Notes: a model not told the origin generated them from the letters alone. Shown: positions 36,799 through 48,884, numbered from the stretch's first letter. The stretch: 64,000 nucleotides of DNA from an uncultured Collinsella sp. (GCA_959599915.1 CAUGJE010000006.1:1-64000), one strand, 5' to 3'. Numbers and translations are program-made.

Positions 36799-39141
36799 CT
36801 ATTTTGCCACTTTCGGCTTAAAGGTTCGCAGGCGTAGAGCGTTGCTTACGACGCACACGCTCGACAGGCTCATGGCCGCAGCGCCAAACATCGGCGAGAG
36901 CTGCCATCCGGTGAGCGGGAAGAACACGCCCGCCGCCAGCGGAATGCCGATGCCGTTGTAGAACAGCGCCCAGAACAGGTCCTGCTTGATGTTGCGGATC
37001 GTGGCGCGCGAAAGCTCGATGGCGCGGGCGACGTCCATGAGGTCGCTGCGCATGAGTACCACGTCGGCGCCCTCCTTGGCGATGTCGGCGCCGGTGCCAA
37101 TGGCAAGGCCCACGTCGGCGCGCGCCAGGGCGGGGGAGTCGTTGATGCCGTCGCCCACCATGGCGACCTTGCTGCCCGCATCCTGCAGTTCGCGCACGTG
37201 GCGTTCCTTGTCGGCGGGCAGGACGTCGGCGATGACCTGCGCACGGTCGAGTCCCACACGGTGGGCGATTGCTTCGGCAGTGACGCGGTTGTCGCCGGTG
37301 AGCATGCGCACGTCGACGCCGAGCTTGCGGAGCGCGGCGATGGCCTCGGCGCTCGTCTCCTTGACCTCGTCAGCCACGGCAATGGTGCCGGCAAGCTCGC
37401 CGTTCTTGGCAAAGAACAGCGGCGTCTTGCCTTCGGCAGCAAATTGCTCGGCAAGACCCGCGGGCACGGTAACGCCCAACTCGTTCATCAGGCACACGTT
37501 ACCAGCGGCAATGGCGTTTTGCCCCTCGCGTGCCGTAACGCCACGACCGGGCACGGCAGCAAAGTCCTCGACCATGCGCGCGACGATTCCGCGCGACTCG
37601 CACTCGGCCATAATCGCCTCGGCCAGCGGGTGCTCGCTCGAGCGCTCCAACGCGGCGGCCAGCTTGAGCAGCGCCTTTTCGCTCATGGTGGGCGAGCCGT
37701 CGGCACGTGCGGCAACCACGATATCGGTCACGGCCGGCTTGCCTCGGGTGACGGTGCCCGTCTTATCGAGCACCACGGCGCCCACGCTGCGCAGGTTCTC
37801 TAGCGCCTCGGCGCTCTTAAACAGAATGCCCATTTCGGCGCCCTTGCCGGTGCCCACCATAATGGCGACGGGCGTGGCCAGACCCAGTGCGCACGGACAG
37901 CTGATCACCAGCACGGCCACGGCGGAGGTGAGCGCCTCGTTTATGCTGCCGGTCAGCGCCATCCATACCGCAAAGGTCACGGCCGAGATCACGAACACCA
38001 CGGGCACGAACACGCCGGCGACCTTGTCGGCCATGCGGGCGATGGGCGCCTTGGTGGCATTGGCGTCCTCGACGAGCTTGATGATTTTGGCGAGCGACGT
38101 GTCGGCGCCCACACGCGTGGCGCGGAACGTAAACGAGCCGGTGCGGTTGACCGTGGCGGCGTTGACGGTGTCGCCGGCGGTCTTTTCCACGGGGATGGAC
38201 TCGCCGGTGAGCGCGCTCTCGTCCACGGACGAGCTGCCCTCGAGCACCACGCCGTCAACGGGGATGGACTCGCCGGGACGCACGCGCAGCACCTGGCCGG
38301 GAAGGATGCTGTCGACGTCGACGGTGGCTTCGGTACCGTCCTCGGCCACGACGATCGCGGTCTTGGGCGCCAGGTCAATGAGCGCCTCGATGGCGCCGCC
38401 GGTTTTGGATTTGCTGCGTGTCTCGAGGTATTTGCCCACGGTGACGAGCGACAGGATCGTGCCCGCACTCTCAAAATACAGGTTGTCCATGCCCGTCATC
38501 ATGGCCTCGCGGACCTGTCCTGCGGCTAGTTGGTCGGCCATGATAAACATGGCGTAGAGCGACCAGGCGATGGATGCGGTGGCGCCAACGGCGATAAGGG
38601 CGTCCATGGTGGGCGCGCCGTGTGCGAGCGATTTAAACCCGTTGATAAAGTACGCGTCGTTGACGTAGACGATAGGGATGAGCAAGACGAGCTCGGTGAG
38701 GGCGAGCGTCATGCTATGGGTGTGATCGGTGAAGACACCAGGCAGCGGCCAACCAAGCATGTGCCCCATGCCTATGTAGAACAGCGGGATGAGGAAGGCG
38801 ATCGAGACGATGAGGCGGGCGCGCATGGCAGAGGCGGCGGCCTCCAGCTTTTTGGTAGGGGACTCCATATGGGCGGCGCCGGACCTGACCTGCGTGTTGC
38901 CGCTTGAGCCGGCGGCACCGGTGCCCGCATCGACGGGTGAGGCCGAGTAGCCCGCACGGTCGACGGCAGCGCAGATATCGTTGGGGGAGACCTGCGCGGG
39001 GTCGTAGTCGACCAGCATGGAGCCGGCGAGCAGATTGACCGCGACGCTCTCGACGCCGTCGAGCTTGCTCACGGCGCGGTCTACGTGCGCCTGGCAAGCG
39101 GCGCACGTCATGCCGCCCACATCGAATTTATCTTGAGCCAT
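36799..39141 (-). CDS. copA: Copper-exporting P1B-type ATPase CopA
   Basis: The 780-residue pump has one N-terminal HMA domain (GGMTCAACQ, Cys13 and Cys16) and a linker rich in Gly/Ser. Eight membrane spans follow with the intramembrane CPC motif (VLVISCPCALGLATP). The phosphorylation site DKTGT, the SEHPLA nucleotide motif and MVGDGINDSPAL are all present. These define Cu(I) export from the cytoplasm. It is transcribed first in the copper row behind a CsoR-like operator. Confidence 0.95.
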   Translation of the reverse strand: MAQDKFDVGGMTCAACQAHVDRAVSKLDGVESVAVNLLAGSMLVDYDPAQVSPNDICAAVDRAGYSASPVDAGTGAAGSSGNTQVRSGAAHMESPTKKLEAAASAMRARLIVSIAFLIPLFYIGMGHMLGWPLPGVFTDHTHSMTLALTELVLLIPIVYVNDAYFINGFKSLAHGAPTMDALIAVGATASIAWSLYAMFIMADQLAAGQVREAMMTGMDNLYFESAGTILSLVTVGKYLETRSKSKTGGAIEALIDLAPKTAIVVAEDGTEATVDVDSILPGQVLRVRPGESIPVDGVVLEGSSSVDESALTGESIPVEKTAGDTVNAATVNRTGSFTFRATRVGADTSLAKIIKLVEDANATKAPIARMADKVAGVFVPVVFVISAVTFAVWMALTGSINEALTSAVAVLVISCPCALGLATPVAIMVGTGKGAEMGILFKSAEALENLRSVGAVVLDKTGTVTRGKPAVTDIVVAARADGSPTMSEKALLKLAAALERSSEHPLAEAIMAECESRGIVARMVEDFAAVPGRGVTAREGQNAIAAGNVCLMNELGVTVPAGLAEQFAAEGKTPLFFAKNGELAGTIAVADEVKETSAEAIAALRKLGVDVRMLTGDNRVTAEAIAHRVGLDRAQVIADVLPADKERHVRELQDAGSKVAMVGDGINDSPALARADVGLAIGTGADIAKEGADVVLMRSDLMDVARAIELSRATIRNIKQDLFWALFYNGIGIPLAAGVFFPLTGWQLSPMFGAAAMSLSSVCVVSNALRLRTFKPKVAK

Positions 39142-39199
39142 GGCTTCTCCTTTCTGTGGTTCGCTGTTGGAATTGTTAACCTGCTGATACTATACACCC

Positions 39200-39216
39200 A
39201 TACCCCCTGGGGGTGT
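39200..39216 (-). promoter_or_regulatory. CsoR-type operator upstream of copA
   Basis: ATACCCCCTGGGGGTGT contains the GC-rich inverted repeat ACCCCC/GGGGGT typical of CsoR sites (consensus around TACCCCNNGGGGTA). It lies 59 bases before the copA start codon. With csoR in the same row, this gives copper-responsive autoregulation. Confidence 0.8.
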
Positions 39217-39292
39217 CTAGTAGTAGTTGGAATGTATGATTTTTCATTACAGATGAGGGCGGCTGCTCAATCGTTGGCAGTCCCTGCCAAAC

Positions 39293-39429
39293 ATCTCAAT
39301 CTGTAACATCTAGCAGGGAAAATGACCTCTAATTGTTATAGATCGAGATTTTGTTTTGCGAGGTTTGAGTTTGTCTCGATCTATAACAGCTGGACCGGTT
39401 TTTGCTGAGTATCTGTTACAGATTGAGAC
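39293..39429. repeat. 57-nt palindrome, tandem pair (copies J and K)
   Basis: Copy J 39293-39349 and copy K 39373-39429, starts 80 bases apart. J has GTTATAGAT and K has ATCTATAAC, each breaking one arm pair. They lie in the copA/DEAD-helicase divergent gap (39142-39700), which otherwise holds the CsoR operator and about 270 bases of leader for the helicase gene with no ORF I trust. Confidence 0.85.
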
Positions 39430-39700
39430 AATTGGCCCAGGTCCGCCCCGTCCGCCTCGTCATCTGTGGTTTACGTGGGGGCATACGGAGTGCGGGTATA
39501 CTAACCGGCGGCGAATCTGCTCCATCGCTTAGGGCCGCTGCGTCTGGACGGCGCGTGAAAGGCTGCCAAAGCGATCGCCAGCGTGCTGAGCAACGTCCTC
39601 TCTGTGCGCACCTGTTTTTGTATGTATTAGCGCACTACCAAGCACGCTCGCGCGGCCGCATGCCGTGCCCACAACGCGTGCAGATAAGGAACAACAACAT

Positions 39701-41944
<2,244 letters not shown>

Positions 41945-41976
41945 CATACGCGTCGCCCGCTAGGGCGAGGCGAACC

Positions 41977-42011
41977 AAGGGCCCCGAGCAACTACGCTTG
42001 GGGCCCTTTTT
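41977..42011 (+). terminator. Terminator of the DEAD-box helicase gene
   Basis: AAGGGCCCCGAGC pairs with GCTTGGGGCCCTT around AACTAC (one mismatched base), followed by TTTT. Confidence 0.85.
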
Positions 42012-42083
42012 GGTGCAAAGGGGTCAGAGCAAGGAGTGTCCCTGGGTGCCGGCAGAAAAGAATCGTCCCTAAGTGCCGCATAG

Positions 42084-42118
42084 ATACCGTTTATCGGAGA
42101 ATAAATACCGTTCACCGG
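42084..42118 (+). promoter_or_regulatory. Direct repeats upstream of the alpha-glucoside operon
   Basis: ATACCGTTTATCGG (42084-42097) and ATACCGTTCACCGG (42105-42118) repeat with a 21-bp step, two helix turns, as expected for an activator or repressor that binds one face. A TACAAT at 42150-42155 could be the -10. The rest of the 348-base gap has GTCCC-type remnants at 42038-42080. Confidence 0.45.
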
Positions 42119-42180
42119 TCATAATGATTATTCTGGCTTTGGGCTTGTCTACAATAGCTCCCGTAAAAAGAAATGCGGAA

Positions 42181-42212
42181 GGTTACCGAGTCCCTCGGAC
42201 GTGGGCCTAACC
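42181..42212 (+). promoter_or_regulatory. Leader hairpin, possible target of the BglG-type antiterminator
   Basis: GGTTA...TAACC encloses CCGAG TCC CTCGG. The GTTAC-stem-loop arrangement loosely resembles a ribonucleic antiterminator (RAT) site, which is expected upstream because a BglG-type gene is in the operon. The match is imperfect and no overlapping terminator was found, so this is tentative. Confidence 0.3.
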
Positions 42213-42292
42213 AAAGTCTTTGAACGGGTGTGTCTCTATGGATGCATTCGCTTGATTTTGGTTGGGCTATATGTATGAAGGGACATGCCACC

Positions 42293-42805
42293 ATGGGTTT
42301 CTTTTCTCGCCTGATGGGCGGTTCGGATGAGCAGAAGACTGTAACTTCCGAGTTCGAAATCCTCGCCCCCGTTTCCGGCGAGCTTGTTCACCTAGAAAAA
42401 ACCAATGATCCCGCTTTTAGCAGCCGTGCCGTGGGCGATGGCGTTGCCGTGGTTCCCCAAGAGGGAACGGTGTGCGCTCCTGTTTCCGGCACCGTCGCGG
42501 CACTGTTTCCGACTGAGCACGCGCTGGGCATCATGTCCGACGACAGCTCTGCTCAGGTGATGCTGCATATCGGAATCGACACTGTTAAGCTTGAGGGCAA
42601 GGGCTTCCATGCGCTTGTTGCTCAGGGTGACCATGTCGACGCGGGCCAGCCCCTCGTCGAGGTTGATTTTGACGCGGTCCGCGCCGCCGGCTTCGATCCC
42701 ACGGTCTTCGTTATCGTGTGCGAGCGTTCGGAGAACTCGACTCTTCGTGAGCACGCTTCCGGCCCTGTTGCTGTTAAAGAGCCTGTCGTCTGGCTTTCTG
42801 AGTAA
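42293..42805 (+). CDS. PTS EIIA component, glucose family
   Basis: The 170-residue protein is an EIIA(Glc)-type domain: ILAPVSGELVHLEK, DPAFSSRAVGDGVAV, the two active-site histidines in TEHALGI and VMLHIGIDTVKLEGKGF (phosphorylated His92), and the C-terminal VFVIVCERSENS. It passes phosphate from HPr to an EIIB. ATG 42293 with AAGGGA upstream. It is the first gene of the alpha-glucoside operon and may also serve the EIIBC at 15.7 kb, which has no EIIA. Confidence 0.92.
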   Translation: MGFFSRLMGGSDEQKTVTSEFEILAPVSGELVHLEKTNDPAFSSRAVGDGVAVVPQEGTVCAPVSGTVAALFPTEHALGIMSDDSSAQVMLHIGIDTVKLEGKGFHALVAQGDHVDAGQPLVEVDFDAVRAAGFDPTVFVIVCERSENSTLREHASGPVAVKEPVVWLSE

Positions 42806-42823
42806 ATTTTTGTGGTGGGTACC

Positions 42824-43678
42824 GTGGTTATCAAGCGAGTTTTCAACAATAACGTCGCAATGGTCACTTCGGACGATGGCTCCGAGCTCATTGTCATCGG
42901 TCGAGGCCTCTGCTTTGGCCGTCATGCCGGCGACGCTATCGATGAAGCATCGGTCGAAAAGACCTATGCGCTGCAGGAGGGCACTTCTCAGGATTCGCGT
43001 ACGATTGACCGCTTGGCACATCTTTTGGAGTCCATCCCCACCGTCAACCTCGTGATCGCCGAAGACATTGTTCAGATGCTCCGTCGAGAGCTCAATGTTG
43101 ATATCAATGACAAGATCCTCATCGCTCTCGCAGACCATATCGGCCTTGCTTTGGAGCGCGAGCGCAAGGGCGTCTCCTGTGAGAATCCGTTGCTGCTCGA
43201 GATCCAGCAGTTCTATCGCAAGGAGTATGCGCTTGCGGGCCGTGCGCTGCAGATTGTCAAGGAGTATATGGGCATCCAGATGAGCGAAGAAGAGCAGGGT
43301 TTTATTACGCTGCATATCGTCAACGCCACCATGCCGCAACGCTCCGACCGTCTCATCATCTCGGTCCAGCTTGTTCGCGACGTGCTCGCGATTGTTTCCG
43401 AGCACTATGCCACGACCCTTGACGTCACCTCGTTGCCGTACGAGCGTTTCGTTCGCCATCTGCAGTTTTTTGCGCAGCGGGCGCTCGATCCCGCGGCGGG
43501 GCAGGTCAATGGCGACGCGCTGTTCAGTATCGATGAAACGGCGTATCCGAGGGCGTTCTCGTGTGCGGAGTCAATTGCCGACCACTTAGCGTCTACCTAT
43601 AACGTTGTCGTTACCGATGCCGAGAAGAGTTATCTCGCATATCACATTGTTAACCTGCTTGGAGAACCTGGTCTCTAG
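42824..43678 (+). CDS. BglG/LicT-family transcriptional antiterminator
   Basis: The 284-residue protein begins VIKRVFNNNVAMV, the RNA-binding CAT domain, and continues with two PTS-regulation domains (PRD1 around ...LAHLLESIPTVNLVIAEDIV..., PRD2 around ...MGIQMSEEEQGFITLHIVNA...). Conserved PRD histidines are visible (ADHIGL, LHIVNA, AYHIVNLL). It should bind a RAT hairpin and let transcription pass when its PTS is active. GTG at 42824 has GTGGTGGG upstream. It is between the EIIA and EIICB genes, its likely phosphate partners. Confidence 0.92.
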   Translation: MVIKRVFNNNVAMVTSDDGSELIVIGRGLCFGRHAGDAIDEASVEKTYALQEGTSQDSRTIDRLAHLLESIPTVNLVIAEDIVQMLRRELNVDINDKILIALADHIGLALERERKGVSCENPLLLEIQQFYRKEYALAGRALQIVKEYMGIQMSEEEQGFITLHIVNATMPQRSDRLIISVQLVRDVLAIVSEHYATTLDVTSLPYERFVRHLQFFAQRALDPAAGQVNGDALFSIDETAYPRAFSCAESIADHLASTYNVVVTDAEKSYLAYHIVNLLGEPGL

Positions 43679-43777
43679 GCATAACGTGCCCACACATCGA
43701 TTGATATAAGGCAAGGCTCACGGTCTTGTCCAGGGCACATCTGTCTTAATTTGCGGAAAAGGAAGGGGAGTACCGCT

Positions 43778-45394
43778 ATGACCGCAAAAAAGAAGTTCAA
43801 TTTCAAAGCGCCGTTGGAGGTGTTCGCGAAGTCGATCGTTCAGCCGATGATGTATCTCTCGGTTGCCGGCATTCTGCTCATCGTGGGCATTATTCTGACC
43901 AACAAGACCATTTGCGCCGTGATCCCTGTGCTGGGCTCCGGTCCGTTCCAGCTTGTGGGCGCCGTTGTCTATCAGTCGCTGATGTTTATCATCAACAACC
44001 TTTCGATTCTGTTCTGCGTGGGCATCGCCGGCGCCATGGCAAAGAAGAACAAGGGCCATGCTTCGCTGATCGCCCTGATGTCGTTCTTCCTGTTCCTGCA
44101 GGCCAATAACATCGTGCTCAACGCGACCGGCTCTCTTGCCGAAGCGAGCGGCATGCTCGGCCTTACCGGAACCGGCCAGAGCACCGTTATGGGCATTCAG
44201 GTGCTCGATACCGGCGTGTTTGGCGGCATCATTCTTGGTTGCATCACCGGTGCCGTGTTCAACAAGTACTCGAACAAGCAGTTCCCCATTGCCCTTTCGA
44301 TGTTCTCGGGCGTTCGCTTTCCGTTCCTGATCATGATAATCATCTCCTGGATCATGGGCGCTGGCTTCTGCATCGTTTGGCCTCCGGTTCAGGGTGCCAT
44401 CTCCTCCGTTGCCGGCATCATTAAGGAGTCGGGCAACATCGGTCTGTTCATCTACGGCATGCTCAACAAGCTGCTCGTTCCCACCGGCCTGCACCACCTC
44501 ATCTACACCCCGTTCCAGTTCTCCGATGTGGGTGGCACCCTGACGCTGGGCGATCAGGTTATCGCCGGTGCCTACCCCATCCGTGTTGCCGAGATGGCAA
44601 TGACGGGCCAGCCCTTCTCCGATAGCACCTACTTCAACAGCTACACCTTCAACAACCTGTGGCCCTACATCGGTATCGGTCTCGCCTTTATCTTCACCGC
44701 TTACAAGGGGAACAAGGATAAGACCAAGGCCGTTATCATCCCGCTGATCATCACCGCCGTGCTCTCCTGTGTCACCGAGCCCATGGACTTCCTCTTTGTC
44801 TTTGCCGCTCCCGTGCTCTTCGTCGTTCACTCGGTTCTTTCCGGCATCTTCCTGGTTCTGCTCAAGGCTCTCTCCGTGCCCGCTTCGACTGCGGGCGGCA
44901 TCATCAACATCGTGGTCTCCAACCTGGTCCTGGGTGTCGACAAGACCAACTGGCCGGTTATGCTGGTGCTCGGAGTCGTCAACGCTGCGCTGTACTTCTT
45001 CCTCTTCACCTTCCTCATCAAGAAGCTCAACCTTCACACGCCTGGTCGCGAGGAGGAGTCCGAGCTCGCCGAGTCTGTTGCCGAGGGCGAGGCCGCCGCG
45101 TCTGTCGCGGTGAAGCAGGGCGCTGTTGTCGCAGCTCCCGCAGAGAGCGTCGATGCGGGCATCGCCGACCTGGTTGCAGGTCTTGGTGGCAAGGACAACA
45201 TCGAAGAGCTCGAGAACTGCTTTACGCGTCTCCGCGTGAACGTTAAGAACCCGGACCTCATCGATGAGAACCTCATCAACCACGTGCCCAACAGCGGTAT
45301 CAACCGCAACGGCAACAATATCCAGATCATCTTTGGCATGAAGGTCGCCGAGATGCGCGACAAGGTCGAGAACGCAATTGAGAAGGAGCAGTAA
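43778..45394 (+). CDS. PTS EIICB component, alpha-glucoside/maltose type
   Basis: The 538-residue protein has an N-terminal EIIC of ~10 spans (VQPMMYLSVAGILL, FVPT-like LVPTGLHHLIYTPF, VTEPMDFLFVFAAPVLFV) and a C-terminal EIIB with the phosphorylated Cys481 (LENCFTRLRV), after an Ala/Glu-rich linker. Domain order C-B without A agrees with the separate EIIA gene. The next gene is a GH4 6-phospho-alpha-glucosidase, so the sugar is probably maltose or related alpha-glucosides. GGAAGGGGAG lies before ATG 43778. Confidence 0.92.
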   Translation: MTAKKKFNFKAPLEVFAKSIVQPMMYLSVAGILLIVGIILTNKTICAVIPVLGSGPFQLVGAVVYQSLMFIINNLSILFCVGIAGAMAKKNKGHASLIALMSFFLFLQANNIVLNATGSLAEASGMLGLTGTGQSTVMGIQVLDTGVFGGIILGCITGAVFNKYSNKQFPIALSMFSGVRFPFLIMIIISWIMGAGFCIVWPPVQGAISSVAGIIKESGNIGLFIYGMLNKLLVPTGLHHLIYTPFQFSDVGGTLTLGDQVIAGAYPIRVAEMAMTGQPFSDSTYFNSYTFNNLWPYIGIGLAFIFTAYKGNKDKTKAVIIPLIITAVLSCVTEPMDFLFVFAAPVLFVVHSVLSGIFLVLLKALSVPASTAGGIINIVVSNLVLGVDKTNWPVMLVLGVVNAALYFFLFTFLIKKLNLHTPGREEESELAESVAEGEAAASVAVKQGAVVAAPAESVDAGIADLVAGLGGKDNIEELENCFTRLRVNVKNPDLIDENLINHVPNSGINRNGNNIQIIFGMKVAEMRDKVENAIEKEQ

Positions 45395-45397
45395 ACA

Positions 45398-46780
45398 ATG
45401 ATCATTACTCTGTGTGGTGGCGGATCCACCTTTACCCCCGGCATCGTCAAGTCCATCGCCCTGCGCAAGGACGAGCTCGACGTTGACGAGATTCGCCTGT
45501 ACGACATCAACGACGAGCGCCAGCGCAAGATCGGCGTGCTCGTGGACTGGATTTTGCACGAGGACCTCGGCCTGGACATCAAGCTCACGGTGACCACCGA
45601 CAAAAAGACGGCTTTTACCGACGCGAGCTTCGTGTTTGCCCAGATGCGCGTGGGCGGCTACGCCATGCGCGAGCAGGACGAGAAGATTCCGCTGCGTCAC
45701 GGCTGCGTGGGTCAGGAGACCTGCGGTTGCGGCGGCCTTGCCTACGGCATGCGCACCATCTTCCCCATGGTCGAGCTGATCGATGACGTTGAGAAGTATG
45801 CCAAGAAGGACTACTGGATTCTCAACTACTCCAACCCTGCCGCCATCGTGTCTGAGGGCTGCCGCGTGCTGCGTCCCAACGCTCGCATCATCAACATCTG
45901 CGACATGCCGATCGCGATTATCGACGTGGTTTGCGCCGCGCTCGATATCGACAAGAAGGATGTCGAGTACGATTACTTTGGCCTCAACCACTTTGGTTGG
46001 TTCACCTCGATCCGCCACAAGGGCGAGGAGGTGCTCCCGCAGCTGCGCGAGTACATCAAGGAGCATGAGATTCTGCTGCCCGATTCGTACCTCAAGGGCA
46101 TGAGCTCGCTGATGTCCAAGAAGCCCGAGGAGGCCACCGACGAGCACCCCGAGCAGAACCGCCACACCAAGGGCAGCTGGTACTACGTCTGGAAGGGCGA
46201 GTACGAGATCATGGAGTGCTTCCCGGAGTACCTGCCCAACACGTATCTGAACTACTACCTGCAGCAGAAGGAGTTCGTCGAGCATTCCAACCCCGAGCGC
46301 ACCCGTGCAAACGAGGTCGAGGAGACGCGCGAGAAGAACCTCTTTGAGGGCATCGACCACTACGAGAAGACGGGTGAGATCGACGAGAGTACGTTCTATG
46401 CGGGCAGCCACGGCGACTGGATTGCCGACCTGGCTATCGCTCTGAAGAACGATACCAAGCAGCGCTTCCTGGTCATTTGCGAGAACAAGGGCGCTATCCC
46501 CAACATGCCTTACGACGCCATGGTCGAGCTGCCTGCCTACATTGGCAAGAACGGCCCCGAGGTCATCAGCCGCGACAACATCCCGCTGTTCCAGCAGGGC
46601 CTCATGATGCAGCAGCTGAACTCCGAGAAGCTCGTGGTCGAGGCTACGATCGAGGGTTCGTACGAGAAGGCGCTCAAGGCCTTTACGCTCAACAAGACCG
46701 TGCCTTCGATGAAGGTCGCCAAGGAGGTTCTCGACGACATGATCGAGGCCAACAAGGACTTCTGGCCCGAGCTTAAGTAA
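45398..46780 (+). CDS. GH4 6-phospho-alpha-glucosidase
   Basis: The 460-residue enzyme is a family GH4 NAD+- and metal-dependent glycosidase: N-terminal CGGGSTFTPGIV, NYSNPAA, the metal-binding Cys168 and His198, and the CDMP motif (residues 168-171). CDMP marks the alpha-specific 6-phospho members (GlvA, AglB, MalH) as against the beta-specific ones. It cleaves the 6-phospho-disaccharides brought in by the EIICB three bases upstream. A terminator follows. Confidence 0.93.
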   Translation: MIITLCGGGSTFTPGIVKSIALRKDELDVDEIRLYDINDERQRKIGVLVDWILHEDLGLDIKLTVTTDKKTAFTDASFVFAQMRVGGYAMREQDEKIPLRHGCVGQETCGCGGLAYGMRTIFPMVELIDDVEKYAKKDYWILNYSNPAAIVSEGCRVLRPNARIINICDMPIAIIDVVCAALDIDKKDVEYDYFGLNHFGWFTSIRHKGEEVLPQLREYIKEHEILLPDSYLKGMSSLMSKKPEEATDEHPEQNRHTKGSWYYVWKGEYEIMECFPEYLPNTYLNYYLQQKEFVEHSNPERTRANEVEETREKNLFEGIDHYEKTGEIDESTFYAGSHGDWIADLAIALKNDTKQRFLVICENKGAIPNMPYDAMVELPAYIGKNGPEVISRDNIPLFQQGLMMQQLNSEKLVVEATIEGSYEKALKAFTLNKTVPSMKVAKEVLDDMIEANKDFWPELK

Positions 46781-46828
46781 AGACAGAAGGCCGCTGGCGC
46801 AAAAGGCCGCTGCCCGCATAACTTGAGT

Positions 46829-46864
46829 AATGCCCCGTCCACGTGATTGCGTGGGCGGGGCATT
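46829..46864 (+). terminator. Terminator of the alpha-glucoside operon
   Basis: AATGCCCCG pairs with CGGGGCATT, with an inner CCACG/CGTGG stem, followed by GTCATTT. Confidence 0.8.
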
Positions 46865-47051
46865 GTCATTTGGTAACGCGTTTTATCAAATATGGCATTT
46901 ATCTGCGGTAAAGGTGTTTAGCACCACTGAGGGCCGCGTTTTATACCGCCTGCCGAACTGTGTTGTTGCCAAACAACTTATTAGGCCAGTGTGTTGCATG
47001 TAGCATTTTCGCCCGGCCTCGCCTCCGGGCTGCCATGTGAGAGGGGATCTT

Positions 47052-48884
47052 ATGGCACGACTGCATGTAATGGAGCGCAGCCACGCCCAGGCCGTTATGG
47101 ACGACCTGCATGATGCACTTGGACGTCGTCTGGCGGTGAGCTCGCTTGCCCCGTGCCCCGTCGAGTTTACGGCGGCGCTCGTCAACCTGTGCTCCACCCA
47201 GAGCTGCGGCAAGTGCACGCCCTGTCGTGTGGGTCTGAGCGCGCTGTGCGACCTGCTCGCCGACGTGCTTGAGGGCCGAGCCGATGAATCCACGCTCAAT
47301 CTGATCGAGCGTACGGCCCGCACCATCTACCTTTCGAGCGACTGCGCCATCGGCTACGAGGCGGGCGCCATGGCACTCACCGCCATTCGCGGCTTCCGCG
47401 ACGACTTTGAGCACCACATCCGCGAGCATTCCTGCGGCTTTGATCGCGAGGCGCGCGTTCCGTGCGTCTCGGGCTGCCCGGCGCACGTCGACATCCCCGG
47501 GTACATTTCGCTCGTCGAGGCCGGCCGCTATGCCGATGCCGTCAAGGTCATCCGCAAGAATAACCCGCTGCCGCTCGTCTGCGGCCTGGTGTGCGAGCAT
47601 CCCTGCGAGATGCACTGCCGCCGCGGCATGGTCGACGACCCCATGAACATCCTCGCCCTCAAGCGTTTTGCCGTCGAGCATAGTGACCTCAACGACCACA
47701 AGCCGCATGTCGTGGACAATACCGGCAAGCGTGTCGCTGTGGTCGGCGGCGGCCCGGCTGGCCTCTCCTGCGCCTATTATCTGGCCGTGATGGGCCATAA
47801 GGTGACGATTTTTGAGCAGCGTCACCACCTGGGTGGCATGCTACGCTACGGTATTCCCAGTTATCGTCTGCCGCGTGAGCGCCTGCAGGCCGAGATTGAC
47901 TGGATCTTGAGCGCCGGCATCGACGTGGAGCTCGACCACTCTGTGCGCGGCGAGGAGCTCGCCCGCCTGCGTGACGAGTACGATGCCGTCTACCTGGCCA
48001 TCGGTGCCCACAACGACAAGAAGCTCGGCCTTCCGGGCGAAGAGGCGCCCGGCGTGGAGTCGGCCGTCAAGATGCTGCGCGCCATCGGCGACGACGAGCT
48101 GCCCGACCTGAGCGGCCAGCGCGTGTGCGTCATCGGCGGCGGCAACGTGGCCATGGACGTGGCGCGCTCCGCCGTGCGCTGCGGTGCCGAAAAGGTGAGC
48201 ATCGTCTACCGCCGTCGCATCTGCGACATGACGGCCCAGGACGCCGAGATCGCCGGTGCCCAGGCCGAGGGCTGCGAGGTGCTGGAGTTGACCGCCCCGC
48301 TCGCTATCGAGACGGGCGAGGAAGGTCGCGTGAGTGGCCTGCGCGTGCAGCCGCAGATTATCGGCGAGCCCCGTCGTGGGCGTCCGGCCCCGCGTGCCGC
48401 CGCCACGCCCGAGCGCGTCATTCCCTGCGAGCGCGTGTTTGTGGCCATTGGCCAGGACATCGATTCCAAGCCGTTTGAGGACATGGGCATCGCTTGTAAG
48501 TGGGGCTGCGTGGTCACCGATTCGGATGGCGCCGTGCCCAACTTCGATGGCCTCTTTAGCGGCGGTGACTGCCAGACCGGTCCCGCCACCGTCATCCGTG
48601 CCATCAACGCCGGCCGCGTGGCTTCGGCAAATATCGACCGCTACCTGGGCTTTGACCACAAGATCAAGCTCGAGGTCGAGCTGCCGACCGTGCAGTTTAA
48701 GGGCAAGCATGAGTGCGGCCGCTGCGAGCTGGGCGAGCGCGAGGCCGGCGAGCGTATTCACGATTGGGATCTGGTCGAGCAGGGTTTCACCGAGCAGGAG
48801 GCGCGCCAGGAGGCGAGCCGCTGCCTGCGTTGCGATCACTTTGGCTTTGGCGCGTTCCGCGGAGGGAGGAACCTGGAATGGTAG
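47052..48884 (+). CDS. NuoF-like 4Fe-4S plus GltD-like flavoprotein (hydrogenase partner)
   Basis: The 610-residue chimera has an N-terminal ~120 residues like the C-terminal Fe-S part of NuoF/HydB (STQSCGKCTPCRVGL with Cys52, 55, 58 and a later Cys98). The rest is a GltD-type oxidoreductase: Cys-rich linker (VPCVSGCPAHVDIPGY), FAD fold (VAVVGGGPAGLSCAYY), NAD(P) fold (VCVIGGGNVAMDVAR) and GLFSGGDCQTGP. A final RCLRCDH adds cysteines. The FMN/NADH domain of NuoF is absent. The [FeFe] hydrogenase gene overlaps its stop, so it probably links NAD(P)H to that enzyme. ATG 47052 with GAGAGGGG upstream; a 170-base leader has a GCCCGG/CCGGGC hairpin. Confidence 0.88.
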   Translation: MARLHVMERSHAQAVMDDLHDALGRRLAVSSLAPCPVEFTAALVNLCSTQSCGKCTPCRVGLSALCDLLADVLEGRADESTLNLIERTARTIYLSSDCAIGYEAGAMALTAIRGFRDDFEHHIREHSCGFDREARVPCVSGCPAHVDIPGYISLVEAGRYADAVKVIRKNNPLPLVCGLVCEHPCEMHCRRGMVDDPMNILALKRFAVEHSDLNDHKPHVVDNTGKRVAVVGGGPAGLSCAYYLAVMGHKVTIFEQRHHLGGMLRYGIPSYRLPRERLQAEIDWILSAGIDVELDHSVRGEELARLRDEYDAVYLAIGAHNDKKLGLPGEEAPGVESAVKMLRAIGDDELPDLSGQRVCVIGGGNVAMDVARSAVRCGAEKVSIVYRRRICDMTAQDAEIAGAQAEGCEVLELTAPLAIETGEEGRVSGLRVQPQIIGEPRRGRPAPRAAATPERVIPCERVFVAIGQDIDSKPFEDMGIACKWGCVVTDSDGAVPNFDGLFSGGDCQTGPATVIRAINAGRVASANIDRYLGFDHKIKLEVELPTVQFKGKHECGRCELGEREAGERIHDWDLVEQGFTEQEARQEASRCLRCDHFGFGAFRGGRNLEW

